Below are positions 57,463-64,000 of a stretch of 64,000 nucleotides of DNA, piece by piece; positions within the stretch are counted from its first letter, which is position 1; each line of letters opens with the position of its first letter. This DNA is from Profundibacter amoris. GTDB lineage: Bacteria; Pseudomonadota; Alphaproteobacteria; Rhodobacterales; Rhodobacteraceae. The notes under the pieces are model-generated. The model was not told the origin of the DNA. It saw only the letters and a program-made list of their open reading frames with translations, and searched no databases. The stretch lies in assembly GCF_003544895.1 (NCBI RefSeq), contig NZ_CP032125.1, positions 1,998,001-2,062,000 on the forward strand. The letters are read 5' to 3'. Position numbers and translations under genes: made by a program.

Positions 57463-58701
57463 TTATTCGTCCGGCAGTTTCGCGGGATCAACCGATAGTT
57501 CGGCCACAACTTTGGCCAGCTCTTTGTTCCCAGTCAAATCGGCCAAGGCATATTTTTCGGTTATCTCGTCCTCTCCCAAGGCGATTTTGCTGACCACCGA
57601 TGCCCCCTCGCCTGCCGGGCCGTATGTTTTACCATTCACGGCAAAATATACCCCGCCCGCATAACCGGTGCGCAAAGTCGGCGGTTCTTCGGTTTTGGGC
57701 AGAACAAACTTGTCGCCGGGCTGCATGACTTTTTCGTAGATCACTGTGCCATCGGCAGATTTAACACGAACCCAGGATTCACGAACTGCAAAAATCGCCA
57801 CTTCGGGCACACCATCCTCGACCACCTTGATCAGGGTCGGGTCTGCCGGCTCGGGGGACAGGTCGGGTTGGTCCAACCCTGCCATAACACGCCGAAGCTC
57901 GGGGGCGCTGAGGCTGGTATCGGGCGCCAATGTGCCAAAGCTGTCGGGGTTCAGTGCTGCAATCGGACCATCACGGGCCACCATCACCGGCACTTCCAGC
58001 GCCTGCGGACGATACAGCCGGTCCAGTGCGTCGGGCGAAGGCGCAACGAAACCTGTAGTTTCCTCCTCGTTCATCGCGAATACATCTTCGCGGCCGGCCA
58101 GCGGGTCCACCGTTGCTGCAAGCCCGGGGGCCTGTTCAACCGGCGCGAATTGCACGCGCTGCACTTCCTGCAGCACGGTCCAGCCGCCATAACCGATGCC
58201 GCCAATCAACGCGACCAGAACCATCATTGATCCGATTGCATTGATTTCCACACCGGAAAAGAAGGATTCCTTACGCGGCAGGAAGGTTGCGTTCGGATCG
58301 GCCAGCGGATCGCGAAACGTATCGTTTTTTTGCGCATTACGTTCGGATTTTTGCGCCGCAGCGCTCGACGCCTGCGCGGACATGCCATGCGCGGTTTCGT
58401 AGTCGCTCTCGTCACAGAATTTCTGGAAGGCCCATTCCGGGTCCATCCCCAGATAGCGCGCATAGGAACGCACATAACCGGCAATAAAACTGGGGGATTC
58501 AAAGGCGCTGGGATCGGCGTTTTCAATCGCGGCAACATAGGTCGCTTTGATCTTTAACTCGCGTTGGACATCCAGCAGGGATTTGCCAAGGGTCGCGCGT
58601 TCGCCGCGCATGACATCGCCCAGTCGTAGATCGTATGCATCGAATCCAGAAGGCTGGACTGTTTCTTCAGCCTCCTTGGGCGTAAAAATGCGCCCGATCA
58701 T
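57463..58701 (-). CDS. RodZ-like helix-turn-helix membrane protein
   Basis: The 412-aa protein has a cytoplasmic helix-turn-helix (residues about 25-85, GKSLLDVQRELKIKATYVAAIE), a linker, a membrane span (about 155-175, IGSMMVLVALIGGIGYGGW) and a periplasmic part ending in a DUF4115 domain (ESWVRVKSADGTVIYEKV). This is the layout of RodZ, which links MreB to the elongation machinery. The start at MIGRIFTP follows AGGGCAC. Order with ispG is common. Confidence 0.85.
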   Translation of the reverse strand: MIGRIFTPKEAEETVQPSGFDAYDLRLGDVMRGERATLGKSLLDVQRELKIKATYVAAIENADPSAFESPSFIAGYVRSYARYLGMDPEWAFQKFCDESDYETAHGMSAQASSAAAQKSERNAQKNDTFRDPLADPNATFLPRKESFFSGVEINAIGSMMVLVALIGGIGYGGWTVLQEVQRVQFAPVEQAPGLAATVDPLAGREDVFAMNEEETTGFVAPSPDALDRLYRPQALEVPVMVARDGPIAALNPDSFGTLAPDTSLSAPELRRVMAGLDQPDLSPEPADPTLIKVVEDGVPEVAIFAVRESWVRVKSADGTVIYEKVMQPGDKFVLPKTEEPPTLRTGYAGGVYFAVNGKTYGPAGEGASVVSKIALGEDEITEKYALADLTGNKELAKVVAELSVDPAKLPDE

Positions 58702-58816
58702 GTGCCCTGCTCCGATGTCACCACATAGTCCCCAAAAGTGTCGGCGATTCGCCTTGCGCCAACCTATTACGGAATCGTTACCACAAACCAATCAATATTG
58801 CACGTTTTCAGATAGG

Positions 58817-60040
58817 TTAGCCCGTAAGCTCGGCGCGATTCAGCGCACATTGCGACCATAGGTCATCCATGGCGTGAACCAGCTTGTCCATCTCTTCGGG
58901 GCCATGCACCGGCGAGGGTGTAAACCGCAGCCGTTCGGTGCCCCGCGGCACGGTCGGAAAGTTGATCGGCTGAACGTAAATACCGTAGTTTTCCAGCAGC
59001 AGGTCGGACAGCATTTTGCATTTCACAGGGTCCCCCACATGCACCGGCACGATATGGCTGCCATGATCGGTGATCGGCAGGCCCATCGCCTTAAGGCGGT
59101 CCTTCAGGATGCGCGCATGGGTCTGTTGCAATTCGCGCAGATGCGGATCGGTTTTCAGATGTTTGACCGACGCCGCCGCCCCCGCCGCAACCGCAGGCGG
59201 CAGGCTGGTGGTGAAAATAAAGCCGGGCGCATAGGAGCGGATCGCATCGGCCATTTTGGCACTGGTGGCGATATAGCCGCCATGCACACCGTATGCTTTG
59301 CCCAAGGTGCCGTTGATGATATCAATCCGGTCCATCAGCCCGTCGCGTTCGGCCACACCGGCCCCATGTGCGCCATACATGCCCACGGCATGCACTTCGT
59401 CGATATAGGTCAATGCGCCGAATTCTTCTGCCAGATCAAGCACTTCCTCAATCGGGCCAAAATCGCCATCCATCGAATAGATCGATTCAAAGGCGATCAG
59501 TTTGGGCGCGTCCTTGTCCAGTTCTTCCAGCAGTTCGCGCAGATGCGCCACATCGTTATGGCGCCAGATCTTCTTGGCGCAATTGCCGTGGCGAATACCC
59601 TGAATCATCGAGGCGTGGTTTAATTCGTCCGACAGAATGGTCAGCCCCGGGAACAACAGCGGCAGGGTGGAAAGCGTGGCGTCATTGGCGATATAGGCCG
59701 AGGTGAATATCAGCGCTGCCTCTTTGCCGTGCAGATCGGCCAACTCGGCTTCCAGTGCCTTGTGATACACCGTGGTGCCGGAAATATTGCGGGTCCCGCC
59801 CGAGCCTGCACCGGTTGCATGCAGCGCATCGTGCATCGCTTCCAGCACATGCGGGTGCTGGCCCATGCCCAGATAATCATTGCCACACCAGACGGTGATT
59901 TCCTGTTCGCTGCCATCGGGTTTGCGCCAGATCGCATGTGGGAAAGCACCCTTGCGACGTTCGATATCAATAAAGGTGCGATAGCGCCCTTCGTCGTGCA
60001 GACGTTGCAGGCTTTCGTCGATCTTGGCGGAATAATCCAA
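58817..60040 (-). CDS. hemA: 5-aminolevulinate synthase
   Basis: The 407-aa PLP enzyme condenses glycine and succinyl-CoA to 5-aminolevulinate, the first step of tetrapyrrole synthesis by the C4 pathway typical of alphaproteobacteria. Motifs include [36 protein letters not shown] and the PLP lysine in [11 protein letters not shown]. The ATG follows AGGGAG. No clear FnrL-type site is visible in the 109-bp upstream gap. Confidence 0.97.
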   Translation of the reverse strand: MDYSAKIDESLQRLHDEGRYRTFIDIERRKGAFPHAIWRKPDGSEQEITVWCGNDYLGMGQHPHVLEAMHDALHATGAGSGGTRNISGTTVYHKALEAELADLHGKEAALIFTSAYIANDATLSTLPLLFPGLTILSDELNHASMIQGIRHGNCAKKIWRHNDVAHLRELLEELDKDAPKLIAFESIYSMDGDFGPIEEVLDLAEEFGALTYIDEVHAVGMYGAHGAGVAERDGLMDRIDIINGTLGKAYGVHGGYIATSAKMADAIRSYAPGFIFTTSLPPAVAAGAAASVKHLKTDPHLRELQQTHARILKDRLKAMGLPITDHGSHIVPVHVGDPVKCKMLSDLLLENYGIYVQPINFPTVPRGTERLRFTPSPVHGPEEMDKLVHAMDDLWSQCALNRAELTG

Positions 60041-60149
60041 TGGTCAGCTCCCTAATATCCAGCGGCCCAGAATCACCGCTGTCGTTCGCGTTATCACAGG
60101 GAATAGCGCAGTTGTTTTAACAAAAACAGGTTACAAAATGCCGCGCGAC

Positions 60150-60758
60150 CTATTTATCCTGAATTACAACCCTACAGTCAGTCGCGCCTTTTTCGGATGC
60201 CGCCTTGTTACAGGTCGCCAGCGCTGTTTCGGCAGCACCTTCGCCTTTGGCGATTGCATAGTCACCGGTTGCAGCTGAAACCGCCATCGCTTTTGCACCG
60301 CGTCCTTTCAAATAGGTTCTTTTGAACGCTGTGGTCGCGCTGGCCGACAGTTGCAACGGCTGTTCGCTGTATTTGCGTGGCACAACATAAGCCACCAAAA
60401 GACACTTTGGCCCGCCACCGCGCAGGGCGTTGCATTCCTTAATCGCCGCAGCTTCGGCGGCTTTGATACTGTGGTGGTTTGCCGTCGCAACAGTCGCCTT
60501 ATGCGCCAACCCCTGTTTGGGCGAAGCCGCAACAGCCCCGTAATACAGCACCGCCTTGAACTCGGGCATATCCGCCATCAGTTCCAGGGTTTTCACATCA
60601 AGATCCGTCATGAAATCCTGCTGCACCACTATAAATTCCCCGCCCTTGGGCGAAAACAGCATCCGCTTGGCCTCTTTGCCGGTAAAAGGGGACTCGCCCG
60701 CCAATGCCTGCGTGACTCCCGCTGCGATAATCACCGCTGCTGTAAGTGCTCTAACCAT
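60150..60758 (-). CDS. Exported hypothetical protein upstream of hemA
   Basis: The 202-aa protein has a signal peptide (cleavage after TQALAG) and a C-terminal part with two short repeats of an Ala-rich helix ending in a cysteine (AAAIKECNALRG..KCLL and AETALATCNKAASEKGATDC), similar in style to DUF4189 domains. Function is unknown. The start at MVRALT follows GGAGGG. Related genes are sometimes named after hemA only because of position; there is no synthase domain here. Confidence 0.75.
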   Translation of the reverse strand: MVRALTAAVIIAAGVTQALAGESPFTGKEAKRMLFSPKGGEFIVVQQDFMTDLDVKTLELMADMPEFKAVLYYGAVAASPKQGLAHKATVATANHHSIKAAEAAAIKECNALRGGGPKCLLVAYVVPRKYSEQPLQLSASATTAFKRTYLKGRGAKAMAVSAATGDYAIAKGEGAAETALATCNKAASEKGATDCRVVIQDK

Positions 60759-60990
60759 TCGTCCCTCCAAAACAGATTTGTCAAAACCCTACCCTGCCCA
60801 TCCGCATCTGACCAGTGCCACTGGACAGTTTGCGCCACGGTGCTAGGTTCAGCGCCTAGAACATGTCGCGCCAAATCGAATTCATCTGGCCGGACGAACG
60901 CACCCGCGTTGCAGGCGCTGCCTCGCCCAGCCAGATAAATGCTGATACTGATCAGACGCGACACGCTATAAACAACACCGGAGCATTCCC

Positions 60991-62364
60991 ATGACCCTAG
61001 ATGCCGTTCTTGCCCATATCGACGCCGAATTGCCCAAAGCCACCGACCGTTTGCTGGATCTGCTGCGCATCCCGTCGATTTCCACCGATCCGGCCTACAA
61101 GGCCGATTGCGACCGCGCCGCCGACTGGCTGGTGGATGAATTGAACGGCCTTGGCTTTGACGCCAGCAAACGGCCGACCACAGGGCACCCGATGGTGGTG
61201 GCCCATAACGACGGCACCGGCCCGCATGTGCTGTTTTACGGCCACTACGATGTGCAGCCGGTGGACCCGCTGGAGCTGTGGGACACACCACCGTTTGAAC
61301 CCGCGCTCGAGGACACCGACAAAGGTGTGGTGATCCGTGGCCGTGGCGCGTCCGACGACAAGGGGCAGTTGATGACCTTTGTCGAGGCCTGCCGCGCATG
61401 GAAGGCCGTTACCGGCAGCCTGCCGATCAGGGTTTCGATCTTTTTCGAGGGCGAAGAGGAATCCGGCTCGCCCTCGCTGGTGCCGTTCATGCAGCAAAAC
61501 GCCAAGGAGCTGACCGCCGACATCGCCCTGATCTGCGACACCGGCCTGTTTGAATCCGCTGTCCCCGCCATCACCACCCAATTGCGCGGCATGGTGACCG
61601 AGGATTTCACCATCAAGGGTGCGGCGCGCGATCTGCATTCGGGCATGTATGGCGGGCTGGCGGGCAATCCGATCCATATTCTGTCCGACATCATCGCCAA
61701 ACTTCATGATGAAACCGGCCATATCACGCTGGAGGGGTTCTATGACGATGTGCCCGAACTGTCTGACGACATCCGCAGCCAGTGGCAAAATCTGGCCTTT
61801 GACCACGCCGGCTATCTGGGCGATGTGGGGCTGTCCGTGCCAGCGGGCGAACAGGACCGCACACCGCTGGAAATGATCTGGTCGCGCCCAACTTGCGAAG
61901 TGAACGGGATCTGGGGCGGCTATACCGGTGACGGGTTCAAAACCGTTCTGCCGGCCGAAGCCAGCGCCAAGATCAGTTTCCGCCTTGTCGGCCAGCAGGA
62001 CCCCGACAAAATCCACGAGGCCTTTGTGAAACATGTAAAGGACAACCTGCCGTCTGATTTCACCGTCGAATTCACCCCCAGCCGCGGCGCTCCGGCCTCG
62101 CAGATGTCGACCGACAATCCGGCTTTCGAAAAATCCCGTCAGGCTCTGTCCGATGAATGGCCCCGCCCCGCCGCCTATGTGGGCTGTGGCGGGTCAATCC
62201 CGATTGCAGGACATTTCAAAGAGGTGTTGGGCATGGATGCCATGCTGATCGGTTTTGGCAAGGATGACGATGCGATCCATTCCCCGAACGAGAAATACGA
62301 CATGGAGAGTTTCCACAAGGGCACGCGCAGCTGGGCGCGGATTTTGGCGGCTTTGGCAGAGTAA
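60991..62364 (+). CDS. M20 family dipeptidase
   Basis: The 457-aa cytoplasmic metallopeptidase has the two-metal centre motifs FYGHYDVQP, GRGASDDKGQ and EGEEESGS, and a dimerisation domain in the middle. It resembles the broad-specificity dipeptidase branch of M20 (carnosinase-like). The start is placed just after the small gap that follows the divergent exported gene. It is followed after 6 bp by a secreted orphan on the same strand. Confidence 0.93.
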   Translation: MTLDAVLAHIDAELPKATDRLLDLLRIPSISTDPAYKADCDRAADWLVDELNGLGFDASKRPTTGHPMVVAHNDGTGPHVLFYGHYDVQPVDPLELWDTPPFEPALEDTDKGVVIRGRGASDDKGQLMTFVEACRAWKAVTGSLPIRVSIFFEGEEESGSPSLVPFMQQNAKELTADIALICDTGLFESAVPAITTQLRGMVTEDFTIKGAARDLHSGMYGGLAGNPIHILSDIIAKLHDETGHITLEGFYDDVPELSDDIRSQWQNLAFDHAGYLGDVGLSVPAGEQDRTPLEMIWSRPTCEVNGIWGGYTGDGFKTVLPAEASAKISFRLVGQQDPDKIHEAFVKHVKDNLPSDFTVEFTPSRGAPASQMSTDNPAFEKSRQALSDEWPRPAAYVGCGGSIPIAGHFKEVLGMDAMLIGFGKDDDAIHSPNEKYDMESFHKGTRSWARILAALAE

Positions 62365-62370
62365 GCGCAA

Positions 62371-63027
62371 ATGCAGTTTCTTAGAGCAGTCGCAATTGCG
62401 GGAATGATGTTGCCTGTGCAGGCGCTGGGGGCAGAGTCTGCCTGCCCGACCAGCGCCGATCTGGAAAACGGTATTATTCTGGAGACCACAACCACCCAGA
62501 ACAAACGATCAAATATTGTTCGCAAAACTTATCAACGGTTAAACAGCAACGTCATTCAAATGCAAATGGCCCCGCTTAAACCATCAGGCGAGCCTGAAAC
62601 TGAACCACAATTACCCGCATTATACCTGTATAAAGGTTTAATCTTAATCAACCCAGACGACGTTGACAAATATGCCAGCAGTGGTATCAATCCCCAATTA
62701 GAAGGATTTTTCCCGCTCAAAACAGGGACAAGTTTTGAATTGAAAAATGAGCTTCCGGACAATAGCGTGAGCACATTTTTTATAGACGTGTTTGGAAAAA
62801 CTGATCGCTTGATTGCTGGCTGTAACTATTCTTTTTATCAAATCAGTTGGAGGATTAGCATTCCAAAAAGCGGCGAATCAATCAGTAGAAAATTTCTATA
62901 CAACGAAGAACTTGAAGTGTGGCTGGAAGACCCTGCCATGTTCTTGCTCAATAGCAACCTGTTTATGCTAGACGAATTAAAACAAGTCCGCAAATACACA
63001 AGATTTTCAGCAGCACAGCCGGATTAA
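62371..63027 (+). CDS. Secreted hypothetical protein, AT-richer than neighbours
   Basis: I do not recognise this 218-aa protein. It has a signal peptide (cleavage after ALGAE) and no membrane span or repeat; two cysteines remain in the mature part (near SACPTS and AGCNYS). From about 62500 to 62980 the base composition is clearly AT-richer than the flanking genes, with many Asn, Lys and Ile codons, which suggests recent acquisition. It starts 6 bp after the dipeptidase stop. Its TAA interlocks with the stop of the convergent small membrane gene. Confidence 0.7.
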   Translation: MQFLRAVAIAGMMLPVQALGAESACPTSADLENGIILETTTTQNKRSNIVRKTYQRLNSNVIQMQMAPLKPSGEPETEPQLPALYLYKGLILINPDDVDKYASSGINPQLEGFFPLKTGTSFELKNELPDNSVSTFFIDVFGKTDRLIAGCNYSFYQISWRISIPKSGESISRKFLYNEELEVWLEDPAMFLLNSNLFMLDELKQVRKYTRFSAAQPD

Positions 63028-63236
63028 CCGTTGATAGCCATCTGCCCCAGCTTGGCCGCCAGCACCACAAACGGTGCCGTGTGCAATAGCAGATCAAACC
63101 AGTCCAGCGGGCGTTTCAATGTGCCCGCTTTCAGCATCTTGATCTTTTCCCAGATGTGCGGCTCGGGCACGAAAGGGGCCAGCCCCAAAGTGGCCGCCGC
63201 GATCACCGCATAGGATAACGGCAGTTGTTCCAGCAT
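63024..63236 (-). CDS. Small membrane protein, tandem copy 2
   Basis: The 70-aa protein has two hydrophobic spans (about 9-25 and 52-65) around the motif LGLAPFVPEPHIWEK and a conserved RPLDWFDLLLH segment. It is a paralogue of the neighbouring 75-aa gene, 13 bp upstream. Family members are sometimes named RND transporter, but nothing of an RND pump is seen. The start at MLEQLPL is the first ATG that gives the aligned N-terminus. Confidence 0.72.
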   Translation of the reverse strand: MLEQLPLSYAVIAAATLGLAPFVPEPHIWEKIKMLKAGTLKRPLDWFDLLLHTAPFVVLAAKLGQMAING

Positions 63237-63249
63237 GTCCCACACGATC

Positions 63250-63477
63250 TTATTCCTTCCCCTTGCGCGCGCCCATACGCGCCAGTTTGGCCAGCACCAG
63301 TACCCACGGGGCACCATGCATCACCAGATCGAAAATATCCATCGGTTTGGACAATTCCCCGGCCATCAGCATCCGCAGTTTTTCCAGCACATGCGGTTCG
63401 GGCACGAACGGGGCCAAACCCAGCAGCAATGCCACCATAATCAGGGTGGGCCAAGAAATATTGTCAAGAAATGACAT
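63250..63477 (-). CDS. Small membrane protein, tandem copy 1
   Basis: The 75-aa protein aligns over its whole length with the next gene: LGLAPFVPEPHVLEK, then KPMDIFDLVMHGAPWVLVLAKL. It has two hydrophobic spans and a basic C-terminus. A start at MSFLDNIS is chosen; the longer frame runs through tRNA-Asp. The pair arose by tandem duplication and is probably one operon. Function is unknown. Confidence 0.75.
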   Translation of the reverse strand: MSFLDNISWPTLIMVALLLGLAPFVPEPHVLEKLRMLMAGELSKPMDIFDLVMHGAPWVLVLAKLARMGARKGKE

Positions 63478-63508
63478 ATCAACACTTTCTTTTTCGCTGG
63501 TGGAAAAG

Positions 63509-63585
63509 TGGCGCGGTTGACGGGACTCGAACCCGCGACCCCCGGCGTGACAGGCCGGTACTCTAACCAACTGAGCTACAACCGC
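63509..63585 (-). tRNA. tRNA-Asp (anticodon GTC)
   Basis: Read on the minus strand, the 77 bases fold into a cloverleaf: acceptor GCGGTTG/CAACCGC, discriminator G, encoded CCA, D-arm GTAGCTCAGTTGG, anticodon arm CTGTCAC with GTC, and T-loop GGTTCGAGTCC. Confidence 0.95.
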
Positions 63586-63774
63586 GCACTTTACAATGTC
63601 ACCAACCGGCGACTTGTTTGGGCGTTCTAGGGCGAGTAGCCGGAGGCGTCAAGCGGTTCCGGCCGGTTTTTTGAAAATAGTTTGCGGGGGGCGGAAATTA
63701 TTCCGACGCGCATTGCAAACGCGGAATTCATAAAGGCCTGTGTCGTGTTTTGGCCTAATGGGGACAGGATGGAA

Positions 63775-63850
63775 TGGTGGGTGATAAGAGACTCGAACTC
63801 CTGACATCTTCGGTGTAAACGAAGCGCTCTACCAACTGAGCTAATCACCC
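63775..63850 (-). tRNA. tRNA-Val (anticodon TAC)
   Basis: On the minus strand a cloverleaf is formed with acceptor GGGTGAT/ATCACCC, discriminator A, encoded CCA, D-arm TAGCTCAGTTGG, anticodon loop TTTACAC (TAC) and T-loop GTTCGAGTC. It lies 189 bp upstream of tRNA-Asp on the same strand. Confidence 0.95.
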
Positions 63851-63902
63851 TTGTGGGGGCGTTTAACGCGAGTTGCACGGGGTATGCAAGCCCCTTTCAC
63901 AC

Positions 63903-63939
63903 AAAAAATGCACCTCTTTTCGGGGTGCGTTGTTTTTTT
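63903..63939. terminator. Bidirectional terminator near the right edge
   Basis: GCACC and GGTGC close a hairpin with T runs on both strands (six on the minus side, seven on the plus side). On the minus strand it lies just after the stop of the partial gene at the window edge. Confidence 0.7.
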
Positions 63940-63966
63940 CGTATTTTGGCAAGGGTTCGCCCGAAA

Positions 63967-64000
63967 TCAGGTCGGGATTTTCACCACTTTGTCATCCTCC
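63967..64000 (-). CDS. C-terminal end of a gene entering from the right edge
   Basis: The minus strand reads EDDKVVKIPT followed by TGA, and a terminator lies 28 bp downstream. This is consistent with the end of a protein gene whose main part is outside the window. Ten residues are too few to identify it, so the call rests on the stop-plus-terminator arrangement. Confidence 0.35.
   Translation of the reverse strand, partial: EDDKVVKIPT

Noticed and set aside
63509-63850. tRNA genes as attachment sites of an integrated element
   Set aside because: No integrase, no repeated tRNA 3' end and no island lie next to either tRNA within the window.

Overview
The window is a typical alphaproteobacterial chromosome segment, most likely from the Rhodobacterales (Roseobacter group). 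Supporting signs are a C4-pathway hemA (5-aminolevulinate synthase), a GTTC-N7-GTTC type LexA box in front of uvrA, the purL-bolA-grxD order, a coaD and CBS-protein neighbourhood, LacI-type TGTTA..TAACA operators at two gap genes, and fairly GC-rich coding sequence. Most genes are housekeeping. There is no prophage, CRISPR array or large island; the only mobile element is one IS5-family insertion sequence.

Layout. 1-4.6 kb: a fused indolepyruvate ferredoxin oxidoreductase (running off the left edge), divergent from a LysR regulator with a perfect dyad between them, then a compact unannotated small-RNA candidate with its own promoter and terminator. 4.6-8.5 kb: the IS5-family element, a secreted double PilJ-N protein, an ECF42-type sigma factor with its DGPF partner, and a MAPEG membrane protein. 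8.6-14.1 kb: purL, then bolA, a small membrane protein and grxD (Fe-S trafficking), a PAS protein without an output domain, and zapA with a coiled-coil partner. 14.3-18.8 kb: tkt and two gap paralogues flanking a 47-aa membrane protein, with four similar palindromic operators. 18.8-28.5 kb: coaD, a CBS protein, a LysR regulator divergent from mmsA, a carboxylate-amine ligase, then a valine-degradation operon (acyl-CoA dehydrogenase, 3-hydroxyisobutyryl-CoA hydrolase, mmsB) ending in a Crp/Fnr regulator and a DUF2892 protein.

28.5-43 kb: uvrA divergent from a secreted 1023-aa von Willebrand A protein with eight tandem beta-sandwich repeats, a rhodanese, lpdA, a DUF924 protein, an MFS transporter, queA and a very large AsmA/YhdP-like protein. 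43-60 kb is dominated by envelope genes: a periplasmic rhodanese, an M23 peptidase with bactofilin, a DsrE-like exported protein, a DUF2189 membrane protein, prfB, mrcA (PBP1A), an amidase, an aminotransferase, an M48 protease with TPRs, a DsbA-like oxidoreductase, ispG, a RodZ-like protein and hemA. 60-64 kb: an exported hypothetical, an M20 dipeptidase, an AT-richer secreted orphan, two tandem small membrane paralogues, tRNA-Asp and tRNA-Val, and the last codons of a gene beyond the right edge.

No complete new multi-gene system is evident. The least explained items are the small RNA at 4477-4563, the repeat-rich VWA protein, the shared operators at the gap genes, the palindromic leader of the valine operon, and several small membrane proteins embedded in conserved operons.
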